A DNA stretch of 64,000 bases from Pseudomonas sp. PB101 (lineage in GTDB: Bacteria > Pseudomonadota > Gammaproteobacteria > Pseudomonadales > Pseudomonadaceae), in assembly GCF_009764265.1 (NCBI RefSeq), contig NZ_RWIR01000018.1, positions 62,001-126,000 of the forward strand, in the 5' to 3' direction. Below are positions 36,578-43,971 of this stretch, one piece after another. The position numbers and the translations under genes are program-made. How positions within the stretch are numbered: position 1 is the first letter of the stretch; each line of letters opens with the position of its first letter. Under the pieces are notes generated by a model. It worked only from the letters and a program-made list of their open reading frames with translations, had not been told where the DNA came from and searched no databases.

Positions 36578-37015
36578 ATGACCGATGACATCGACCAGGT
36601 GCTGATCGCGGCCCTGATGGAAGATTCGCGACGTTCGCTCAAGGCCCTGGCGCAGATCAGCGGCCTGTCCTCCCCCAGTGTCGCCGAGCGTCTGCGCCGC
36701 CTGGAAGAGCGTGGTGTGCTCAAGGGCTACACCGTGGAGATCGACCCGAAGAGCTTTGGTTATCAACTCCAGGCCATCGTGCGCATTCGCCCGTTGCCCG
36801 GGCAACTGCAGGAAGTGGAGCGGCAAATCATGGCCATTCCCGAATTCACCGAGTGCGACAAGGTCACCGGCGACGACTGTTTCATTGCGCGCCTGCATGT
36901 GCGCTCGATGGAACAACTGGACACCCTGCTCGACCGCCTCAACACCCACGCCGAAACCAATACGGCCATCGTCAAGAAAACTCCGGTCAAGCGCCGGTTG
37001 CCGCCCATGGCGTAA
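36578..37015 (+). CDS. Lrp/AsnC-family regulator
   Basis: 145-residue regulator with an N-terminal HTH (LKALAQISGLSSPSVAERLRRLEERG, about residues 24-49) and a C-terminal RAM amino-acid-sensing domain. The divergent DMT exporter gene (134 bp between starts) is its probable target. AGAGGA precedes the ATG. Confidence 0.9.
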   Translation: MTDDIDQVLIAALMEDSRRSLKALAQISGLSSPSVAERLRRLEERGVLKGYTVEIDPKSFGYQLQAIVRIRPLPGQLQEVERQIMAIPEFTECDKVTGDDCFIARLHVRSMEQLDTLLDRLNTHAETNTAIVKKTPVKRRLPPMA

Positions 37016-37071
37016 GTGATATTTGTTTCAGAGTGAAGTAGATTGGCGTTTTCCGGCGAAGGATTGACGGT

Positions 37072-37401
37072 ATGAAAACTCAGGCAATGCTGCTCGCGGC
37101 AATGATGCTGGCGGGTTGCGGCACGATTCAGACGGTTGTGCGCAGTGACGAAGTGGCCTCCAAAAGCCTCAGGGAACAGAAGAGTTATTGCGGCGCCGTA
37201 CCACGTATCTACAGCGGCGTGACCTACGATTTCTGCTACCTGAACGCCCCCCTCGAAGACGGTCGGGATGCCCAGGTACATGGTCCCGCCCCCGCCGTGG
37301 TGTTGCTCGACGTGGTCGTGTCCGGGGCGATGGATACCTTGCTGCTGCCCTACACCATCTACCGCCAGCAAGCCGATGGCAGCATTGTCATTACAGAGTA
37401 G
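37072..37401 (+). CDS. YceK/YidQ-family lipoprotein
   Basis: 109-residue lipoprotein with lipobox MLAGCGT (cleavage before Cys16) and the DUF1375-type pattern Y.GV..D...., ending LLLPYTIYRQQ. Family members are small outer-membrane lipoproteins of unclear function. It ends just before a strong bidirectional terminator. Confidence 0.85.
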   Translation: MKTQAMLLAAMMLAGCGTIQTVVRSDEVASKSLREQKSYCGAVPRIYSGVTYDFCYLNAPLEDGRDAQVHGPAPAVVLLDVVVSGAMDTLLLPYTIYRQQADGSIVITE

Positions 37402-37419
37402 TGCTGAATTTCAGGTAAT

Positions 37420-37446
37420 AAAAAACCCGCCTGGGCGGGTTTTTTA
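37420..37446. terminator. Bidirectional rho-independent terminator
   Basis: A6-CCCGCC-TG-GGCGGG-T6 (stem 37426-37439), flanked by A-run and T-run, serves the lipoprotein gene on + and the BI-1 gene on -. Confidence 0.92.
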
Positions 37447-37460
37447 CTCAATGCCGACGA

Positions 37461-38132
37461 TCAGTCATCGCGACCCATGATGCCGAACAGCTGCAACAGG
37501 CTGATGAACAGGTTGTAGATCGACACATACAGGCTGATGGTAGCCATGATGTAGTTACGCTCGCCGCCATGAATGATGGCGCTGGTCTGGAACAGGATGC
37601 AGACCGAGGAGAACAGCACGAAACCTGCGCTGATCGCCAGTTGCAGGCCGCTGATCTGGAAGAACATGCCCGCCAGCGTCGCACCCAGCAGCACGAAGAA
37701 GCCCGCCGTGATGAAACCGCCGAGGAAGCTCATGTCCTTGCGGGTGATCAGCACATACGCCGACAGACCGCCGAACACCAGCGCCGTCATTGCGAACGCC
37801 GAGCTGACCACTTCCGCGCCGCCCTGCATACCCAGGTAACGGTTGAGGATCGGGCCGAGCAGGAAACCCATGAAACCGGTCAGGGCAAATGCCGACACCA
37901 GGCCCCAGGCCGAATCACGGAGTTTGTTGGTGAGGAAGAAAAGACCGTAGAAGCCGATCAGCACCACGAAAATATTCGGGTAGCCAACACGCATCTGCTG
38001 GGCAACGAAGGCCATTACACCGCTGAATGCGAGCGTCAGGGCGAGCAAGCCGTATGTGTTGCGCAGGACGCGGCTAACCTCTAGCTGCTCAGCCTGCACG
38101 CTGTTATTAACTGCGTAATCCTGTTCGCGCAT
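37461..38132 (-). CDS. Bax inhibitor-1/YccA family membrane protein
   Basis: 223-residue protein with seven predicted membrane segments. The family is represented in E. coli by YccA (an FtsH modulator) and YbhL. The conserved C-terminal pair of Asp residues expected for the BI-1 pH/calcium sensor region may be those at the end (GRDD). ATG 38132; the stop lies 15 bases from the shared terminator. Confidence 0.93.
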   Translation of the reverse strand: MREQDYAVNNSVQAEQLEVSRVLRNTYGLLALTLAFSGVMAFVAQQMRVGYPNIFVVLIGFYGLFFLTNKLRDSAWGLVSAFALTGFMGFLLGPILNRYLGMQGGAEVVSSAFAMTALVFGGLSAYVLITRKDMSFLGGFITAGFFVLLGATLAGMFFQISGLQLAISAGFVLFSSVCILFQTSAIIHGGERNYIMATISLYVSIYNLFISLLQLFGIMGRDD

Positions 38133-38255
38133 GGCGACACTCCTGTTGGTTTGAAACGTTCAGTCGCAAAGATCATAACAGACGCCCTGTAACAAGCTAT
38201 GCAGAGAGTTTGACAGTGTGTTTCATTCAGGTATTATGGCGCCCGCAACGCAAAC

Positions 38256-38343
38256 GGAGGTGTGGCCGAGTGGTTTAAGGCAACGGTCTTGAAAACCGTC
38301 GACTGTAACAGGTCCATGAGTTCGAATCCCATCGCCTCCGCCA
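38256..38343 (+). tRNA. tRNA-Ser (UGA anticodon)
   Basis: 88 bases including the encoded CCA. The acceptor stem GGAGGTG pairs with CGCCTCC with one G-U. The anticodon stem ACGGT/ACCGT carries loop CTTGAAA with anticodon TGA at 38290-38292. A long variable arm (GACTGTAACAGGTC) is typical of serine tRNAs, and the TTCGAAT T-loop is present. Confidence 0.98.
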
Positions 38344-38351
38344 TCTTTATA

Positions 38352-38383
38352 CGACAAAGCCCTGATTATTCAGGGCTTTGTCG
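38352..38383 (+). terminator. Rho-independent terminator after tRNA-Ser
   Basis: A 14-bp perfect stem, CGACAAAGCCCTGA-TTAT-TCAGGGCTTTGTCG, followed by TTTC, begins 8 bases after the tRNA's CCA. Confidence 0.9.
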
Positions 38384-38903
38384 TTTCTGGCTTTCCGCTT
38401 TTCACATCCAGATCCTGATCCGTTACAAAACTCTCCTGATTCAACCCCTACTCCGGCGTTCTGCTGACCGTTAAAAAGCCTTCATGAAATACAGTGCTTC
38501 ACTGACCTCATAACCGAGGAGCTCAAGGTGATGAGCAACGGTGCTCAACACAACTCGCACCAAAACAGGACCATGCTCGTCGCCAGGCCGCTAGCGGAGA
38601 TCCCGATTCCAAACATCACGCCGCAAAACAGAGTTTTTGCCCACATGGCCCGAACCTCCGGATACCGCATTCAATGAATGCTTGAGTATGAGTACCCGAG
38701 CAAAATCCAGGCCATTTGGTATAGGTACAACCAGGGCTCGGCAATTGCTCTGAGACGGTCTCTTCGAGTGGTGAAAATTCCCCGGAAAAGGGTTCGCTCC
38801 CCCTGCTTTTTTGGGTAAACCACCCAAAGGACAGGATTGCACTGTCGCTCATCCCACAGGTACCATTGAGAACGATTCACACTAACATCTGGAAAGCCGA
38901 CTA
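38384..38903. other. Intergenic region between tRNA-Ser and FecI
   Basis: 520 bases with no gene I can recognise. A 48-codon frame at 38531-38677 (starting MSNGAQHNSH, with AAGG 3 bases ahead) and a reverse frame near 38600-38850 are open, but neither shows family features. A Fur-box-like site lies at the right end. tRNA 3' flanks are common integration sites; no phage or integrase gene is visible here. Confidence 0.5.
38865..38883 (+). promoter_or_regulatory. Candidate Fur box upstream of fecI
   Basis: ATTGAGAACGATTCACACT resembles the Pseudomonas Fur consensus (GATAATGATAATCATTATC family, NATA/TGAGAANNATTC core). It lies 20-40 bp upstream of the FecI-like sigma gene, where iron repression is expected. 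Confidence 0.5.
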
Positions 38904-39410
38904 GTGCAATCTCCTCCGTCCAGCAAGCTGGGATTCTTTTTCAGCGATCACCACCGTTGGCTGCTGCAGCATATTCATCGACACCTGCGCAATCACGCGG
39001 ACGCTGAGGACACCGCCGCCGATACGTTTTGCCAGTTACTGGTGGCGCGGGTCGATCCCGACAGCATCGAACAACCTCGCGCTTACCTTTCGACCATTGC
39101 CCGCCGGCTGATCTTTGACCGTCATCGCCGGCGCAAGCTGGAGCTGGCCTACCTTGAGCGCTTGTCCAACCTGCCCGAAGCGCTGGCCCCCTCCCCCGAA
39201 GAACAGCTGCTGTTGATCGAAGCCCTGGTGGCCATCGACCGGGCTATCGACGGCTTGCCGATGCTCGTCAAGGCCACCTTCCTCTATAGCCAACTGGATG
39301 GCCTGAGCTATGTCGCGATTGCGCAGAAGCTGGGACTGTCGGAGCGCACTGTCAGTCGCTACATGAAACAGGCATTGCGTCAGTGCTATCTGAGCGAAGT
39401 ATCGCCATGA
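38904..39410 (+). CDS. FecI-like ECF sigma factor
   Basis: 168-residue sigma-70 ECF factor. Region 2 (about residues 10-80, with HLRNHADAEDTAADTFCQLL) and region 4 (about 110-160, with LSYVAIAQKLGLSERTVSRYM) are both clear. GTG 38904 has GGAAAG ahead. It overlaps the anti-sigma gene by 4 bases, and the TonB receptor follows: a cell-surface signalling cassette in which the receptor's ligand releases this factor to transcribe the receptor gene. Confidence 0.93.
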   Translation: MQSPPSSKLGFFFSDHHRWLLQHIHRHLRNHADAEDTAADTFCQLLVARVDPDSIEQPRAYLSTIARRLIFDRHRRRKLELAYLERLSNLPEALAPSPEEQLLLIEALVAIDRAIDGLPMLVKATFLYSQLDGLSYVAIAQKLGLSERTVSRYMKQALRQCYLSEVSP

Positions 39411-40375
39411 GCAAGCCGCGCCTGGACCCCGTCAGTGAGCAGGCCATCGACTGGATGGTCAGGCTTCGCGCCGGTACGCCCGATGCAGCACTGCAGGAGC
39501 GTTTCAACGCGTGGCTGGCGATGGATCGTGCGCACAGCCAGGCCTGGGCAACGTTGCAGGATCGTCTCGGCGGTTCGTTCAACACGGTTCGCGCGCTGGA
39601 TCGGCGTTTGCCCGGTCAGGCCAGCGAAGCCCGGCAAGTGCTCTTGCAGCCTCATGCTTCGCGGCGCGACGCCTTGCGGGTGATCGCGGGTCTGGGCCTG
39701 CTCGGCGGCGGTGTGTGGCTGGGCGCCGGGAGTCAGCTGGGTGATGCGCTACTGGCTGACCTGCACACCGGACGCGGCGAGCGTCAGACCTTCAAGCTGG
39801 CCGACGGCAGTCGCCTGAGCTTGAACGCCAACAGCGCCGTGGACCTGCGCTTCGATGACAAGCAACGGCTGGTGATCCTGCGCCACGGTGAACTGGTGAT
39901 TGACGTGGCGCCCGATCCCCGCCGGCCGTTGCGCGTGCGCACCGCTGAAGGTGAAGTGCGCGCGCTGGGCACCCGGTTTCTCGTGGCCCAGGAGCAAGAA
40001 GCCAGCCGACTGGTGGTGTTGCAGCATTCGGTCGAAGCACGGTTGTTCGACGGCACAGTGCAAGTTGTGCAGGAAGGTCAGTCGGCGCTGCTGCATGCCC
40101 GGCAAATTGCCCTCCTTGCCGGCGATCAGCGCAGGCGAGCCGACTGGTTGAACGGCAGGCTGAATGTGCTGGACGAATCCCTTGAGCAAGTGGTCGACGC
40201 CCTGCGCCCTTACAGTCGCGGTTTTGTCCGCGTGGCACCCCAGGTTCGCGGCTTGCGTGTCCAGGGTGTGTTTCCGCTTGACGATCCCGACCGCGCGTTC
40301 AATGCCCTGGCAGAAACCCTGCCCATACGGGTGGATCGCTACAGCCCCTGGCTGACGCTGATCGGTTCGAAGTAA
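39407..40375 (+). CDS. FecR-like anti-sigma regulator
   Basis: 322-residue FecR-type protein: an N-terminal cytoplasmic DUF4880 domain (PVSEQAIDWMVRLRAG, WLAMDRAHSQAWATLQ), one membrane segment (about residues 92-112, VIAGLGLLGGGVWLGAG) and a periplasmic FecR domain (RQTFKLADGSRLSLNANSAV). It senses the receptor's signalling domain in the periplasm and controls the FecI partner. The ATG overlaps fecI's stop (ATGA). Confidence 0.93.
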   Translation: MSKPRLDPVSEQAIDWMVRLRAGTPDAALQERFNAWLAMDRAHSQAWATLQDRLGGSFNTVRALDRRLPGQASEARQVLLQPHASRRDALRVIAGLGLLGGGVWLGAGSQLGDALLADLHTGRGERQTFKLADGSRLSLNANSAVDLRFDDKQRLVILRHGELVIDVAPDPRRPLRVRTAEGEVRALGTRFLVAQEQEASRLVVLQHSVEARLFDGTVQVVQEGQSALLHARQIALLAGDQRRRADWLNGRLNVLDESLEQVVDALRPYSRGFVRVAPQVRGLRVQGVFPLDDPDRAFNALAETLPIRVDRYSPWLTLIGSK

Positions 40376-40471
40376 AACGCTGTTTTTTTTGATAATCGAT
40401 CTTATTCGTGTCCGGTTTTCATTTCTCATCCCACCTATCTCCTGACACTTCCAAACAAACAGGAGAATGTT

Positions 40472-42898
40472 GTGTTCAACACATGGCCCCACGCCCTTTC
40501 CGCCGCCGTTGCCCTGGCAACCCTGGCGACCCCTGCCCTGGCGCAAAACCTGACCTTCAATCTGCCGGCCGGCCCACTCGCCGGCACGCTTAATGCGATC
40601 GCCGGCCAGAGCGGGCAAATCATCTCGCTGGAGCCAGCGCTGGTGCAGGGCAAACAGGCGCCATCGGTGATCGGCCAGATGTCGGCCGAGCAAGCGATGC
40701 AGAGGGCTCTATCGGGCAGCGACTTGCAGTTGCGCGTGACGGATCAAGGCAACTTCAGCGTTGAACCGGCTCCGCAGAGCGGCGCGGCACTGCAATTGGG
40801 TGTCACCAACATCGTTGAACGCAACACCGACGCCACTACCGAAGGCTTGGGTTCCTATGCCGCGCGGGCAGTGACCATCGGCAAAGGCACCCACACCCTC
40901 AAGGAAATTCCGCAGTCGGTCACGGTGATGACCCGCAAGCAGATGGACGATCAGGATATTGTCGATCTCAAGGACGCGGCCAACAAGACCACCGGCCTGG
41001 TCGGGGCCCAAGGCGTCGGCCGAGGCTTGATCCTCAGTTCCCGCGGTTTCCAGATCGATGACTGGCAATACGACGGCGTGCCGATTCCGCGCAACACCTA
41101 CGCGCTGGGCAACTGGGCCACGCAGGACATGATCTTCTTCGATCGCATGGAAGTACTGCGTGGCGCATCCGGTCTGCTGCAAGGCACCGGCAGCCCTGGC
41201 GGCGCGGTCAACCTGGTGCGCAAACGCGGCCAGGCCACACCGACAGTGACCCTCACCGGCAAGGCCGGCTCCTGGGATCACTACGGCCTGCAACTGGACG
41301 CCGGCGGGCCGCTGAACCAGAGCGGCACCGTCCGTGGACGCTTCATTGCCGACCAAGACGACAGCCACTCCTTCATCGATTCCGAATGGTACAAGACCAC
41401 TTCGCTGTACGGCGCGCTGGACTTCGATCTGCGTGAAGACACCACCCTGGGTTTTGCGGTCAGCCAGTCCGACGGCGAATCGCGCTCGAACGTCCGCGGC
41501 TTCCCGCGCTACGCTGACGGCAAACCGATCGACCTGCCGCGCAAGACCTACACCGGTGCGAAGTGGAACCATTCGGACATCGATGTCACCACCCTCTACA
41601 CCGACCTGGAACACCGTTTCAATGACGAATGGGCCCTCAAGGCCGGCGCCGTGCGCATGACGGAAACCAACAAAGCGAAGAACCAGCGGGTGCAAACCAT
41701 CGACAACGGCATCGAGCCCGATGGTACCGGCGTGGAGTACGCCGACTTCGTGACAGACCTGGACTCCACCAAGATCGGCCTGGACATGAACCTCAATGGC
41801 AAGTTCGAAGCCTTGTCCATGCAGCAGGAAATCATGGTGGGCGGCAACTATTCCAAGTACAGGTCAGACGACAAATTCGCCCGGACCTTCAATGACGGCA
41901 CCGACAATATCTTCGACATTGATCACGACCGTCCGGAGATCAGTTACGAAGGCTTGCTCGACTCCGGTGGATTCGGCACTCAGAGCAAATATGACATCCG
42001 CCAGAAAGGCCTGTATGGCAGCTGGCGAGTCAAGCCGATCGATCCGCTGACCCTGGTGCTCGGCTCGCGGGTCAGTTGGTACGACTACAGCTACACATCG
42101 TGGAGGCAGAACGCGACCAGCATGACCGCCGACCCTGAAAGCACCAGCAACGAAAACGGCGAAGTGACGCCCTACGCCGGCATCGTCTATGACCTGAGCC
42201 GCGAATGGGCGGTCTATGCCAGCTACACCGACGTGTTCACACCGCAAACCGAACGCGACACGGGCGGCTCGGTGCTCAAACCGATTATCGGCACCAACTA
42301 CGAAATCGGCCTCAAGGGCGAGTTGCTCGATGGTCGGGTCAATACGTCCCTGGCCTTGTTCCGTTACGACCAGGAAAACCGCGCCACTCTCGATACAGAG
42401 GGTGAGCAATCCTGTAACGGTTGGTACTGCTCGAAGGCCTCGGGCAAAGTGCGCAGCCAGGGCCTCGACGCGGAAATCAGCGGTGAAGTGATCGACAACC
42501 TGCAACTGTTCGCCGGTTACACCTACAACACCACCAAGTACCTCAAGGACCCGGACAATGAAGGCAAAGTCTTCAGTTGGTGGACGCCCAAACACATGCT
42601 GCGCGTGTGGGGCAACTACCAGTTCAGCGGCGACTGGAACCGTGTGAGCACCGGTCTGGGCTTCACCGCCCAAACCCACACGCTGGGTTACGACCACGCC
42701 GTCAACGTACCGGGTTACGCCGTATGGAATGCCCGTCTCGGCTACCAGCTCACGTCGGAAATCGAGCTGGCGATGAACGCCAACAACCTGTTTGACAAGA
42801 CGTACTTCACTGCGGCCTACAACCAGATCAATGGCAACAACAACTATGGCGAACCGCGCAACGTGATGTTCAGCGTGAAGTACACCCCGACATTCTGA
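40472..42898 (+). CDS. TonB-dependent siderophore receptor (FpvA/FecA type) with STN domain
   Basis: 808-residue outer-membrane receptor. A signal peptide (residues 1-25, cleavage after ALA) precedes an STN signalling domain (about 27-100), a plug (about 125-245, with KEIPQSVTVMTRKQMDDQ and GTGSPGGAVNLVRK) and a beta-barrel ending in Phe (KYTPTF). The STN domain and the FecIR pair upstream mean it reports ligand binding to its own sigma factor. GTG 40472 has AGGAGAA ahead. It should import a ferric siderophore, probably one made by another microbe, since no biosynthesis genes are near. Confidence 0.92.
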   Translation: MFNTWPHALSAAVALATLATPALAQNLTFNLPAGPLAGTLNAIAGQSGQIISLEPALVQGKQAPSVIGQMSAEQAMQRALSGSDLQLRVTDQGNFSVEPAPQSGAALQLGVTNIVERNTDATTEGLGSYAARAVTIGKGTHTLKEIPQSVTVMTRKQMDDQDIVDLKDAANKTTGLVGAQGVGRGLILSSRGFQIDDWQYDGVPIPRNTYALGNWATQDMIFFDRMEVLRGASGLLQGTGSPGGAVNLVRKRGQATPTVTLTGKAGSWDHYGLQLDAGGPLNQSGTVRGRFIADQDDSHSFIDSEWYKTTSLYGALDFDLREDTTLGFAVSQSDGESRSNVRGFPRYADGKPIDLPRKTYTGAKWNHSDIDVTTLYTDLEHRFNDEWALKAGAVRMTETNKAKNQRVQTIDNGIEPDGTGVEYADFVTDLDSTKIGLDMNLNGKFEALSMQQEIMVGGNYSKYRSDDKFARTFNDGTDNIFDIDHDRPEISYEGLLDSGGFGTQSKYDIRQKGLYGSWRVKPIDPLTLVLGSRVSWYDYSYTSWRQNATSMTADPESTSNENGEVTPYAGIVYDLSREWAVYASYTDVFTPQTERDTGGSVLKPIIGTNYEIGLKGELLDGRVNTSLALFRYDQENRATLDTEGEQSCNGWYCSKASGKVRSQGLDAEISGEVIDNLQLFAGYTYNTTKYLKDPDNEGKVFSWWTPKHMLRVWGNYQFSGDWNRVSTGLGFTAQTHTLGYDHAVNVPGYAVWNARLGYQLTSEIELAMNANNLFDKTYFTAAYNQINGNNNYGEPRNVMFSVKYTPTF

Positions 42899-42991
42899 CC
42901 CCCATCGAGCCGGAATCCGTTTCCGGCAAGAGGGCCTTGCCGACCCGCCAGCGACACTTGTTCGAGACATTGGCGCACAGAGACTTCCGTC

Positions 42992-43070
42992 ATGGCGAGC
43001 AAGACCGCAAGCGTATTCGCTGGCGGTGGCAGCCTGGGGGCGGTGCAGGTGGGAATGTTGCGGGCCCCCG
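42992..43070 (+). pseudogene. Patatin-like phospholipase, 5' fragment cut by BIME array
   Basis: ATG 42992 opens MASKTASVFAGGGSLGAVQVGMLRA, the oxyanion-hole strand and first helix of bacterial patatin-like phospholipases (GGG[ST]LGA..VG.L). After about 25 codons the reading frame enters REP sequence and no downstream patatin sequence (GxSxG, DGG) occurs. The gene has been truncated by the repeat array; the rest of it is not in this window. Confidence 0.75.
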
Positions 43071-43417
43071 TAGGAGCCGGCTTGCCGGCGATGGATTCAG
43101 GTGCGCCGCGTTTATCCGGGTTACACGCGTTATCGTTGACGACCATCGCTGGCAAGCCAGCTCCTACAAGGGACCGCGTCCGGATCGAAACACGCCATAC
43201 CTGTAGGAGCCGGCTTGCTGGCGATGGATTCAGGTACGCCGCGTTTATCCGGGTTACACGCGTTATCGTTGACGACCATCGCTGGCAAGCCAGCTCCTAC
43301 AAGGGACCGCGTGCTGGTCGAAACACGCAATACCTGTAGGAGCCGGCTTGCCGGCGATGGACTCAGGTGCGCCGCGTTTATCCGGATTACACGCGTTATC
43401 GTTGACGACCATCGCTG
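43071..43417. repeat. Tandem BIME array, 133-bp unit x 2.6
   Basis: Three head-to-tail copies with starts at 43071, 43204 and 43337 (period exactly 133). Each has a REP arm TAGGAGCCGGCTTGC(C/T)GGCG, a spacer with GCGCCGCGTTTATCCGG and TTACACGCGTTATCGTTGACG, an inverted arm CGCTGGCAAGCCAGCTCC and a linker. The third copy is cut at about 43417, inside its second arm. Differences between copies are one to a few bases, so the duplication is recent. Confidence 0.92.
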
Positions 43418-43875
43418 CGATGCGGCGACCCGACAAGCTGCCCTAGCTCCTGGGCCAGTCCGATGAGTATTCCCTCGGGACCCCGGATGTAGCAGAGACG
43501 ATAGGCATCTTCGTAGCGGGCCACTTTGCCGACGAGCTGTGCGCCGCGCTTTTGCAGCCGGGCGAGTGTGTCGTCGATGTCCTCCACGGTGAACATCACG
43601 CGCAGGTATCCGAGGGCGTTCACCGGGGCGTTGCGGTGATCGGCGATCACGGGGGGTGCCAGAAACCGGGATATCTCGAGCCGGCTGTGACCGTCCGGCG
43701 TGCGCATCATGGCAATCTCGACGCGCATGTCGTGCAATCCTGTGACGCCATCGGCCCACTCGCCTTCGATTGGCGCGCGGCCCTCGAGCTCAAGGCCCAG
43801 CTCGGTGAAAAATCCGATGGCAGCGTCGATGTCCTCTACAACGATGCCGATGTTGTCCATACGCTTGACCGTCAT
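43396..43875 (-). CDS. VOC (glyoxalase/bleomycin-resistance fold) protein with REP-derived tail
   Basis: 159-residue VOC protein. The two beta-alpha-beta-beta-beta modules start at KRMDNIGIVVEDIDAAIGFF and GYLRVMFTVEDIDDTLARL. Metal/ligand positions include Glu residues in VEIAMM and RLCYIRGPEG. The family-like sequence ends near LAQELGQL; the last 12 or so residues (SPHRSDGRQR) and the TAA are encoded by the third copy of the BIME unit, so the original stop may have been lost. Function (isomerase, dioxygenase or resistance) unknown. Confidence 0.8.
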   Translation of the reverse strand: MTVKRMDNIGIVVEDIDAAIGFFTELGLELEGRAPIEGEWADGVTGLHDMRVEIAMMRTPDGHSRLEISRFLAPPVIADHRNAPVNALGYLRVMFTVEDIDDTLARLQKRGAQLVGKVARYEDAYRLCYIRGPEGILIGLAQELGQLVGSPHRSDGRQR

Positions 43876-43971
43876 GATGTCTCCCTGGCACTTGAAGGGG
43901 CGTGCGGTACCTCTGCAACCGCGCCTGAGGCATGCTCACGCCATCACCTGGCGTGAGCATACGTCGTTCAC

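Noticed and set aside
38591..38880. Reverse-strand frames of 69-83 codons between tRNA-Ser and FecI
   Set aside because: Overlapping in several frames, no RBS, no family features; treated as chance.
43071..43417. CRISPR array
   Set aside because: Period of 133 bp, inverted REP arms inside each unit and near-identical 'spacers' are those of a BIME array, not of CRISPR.
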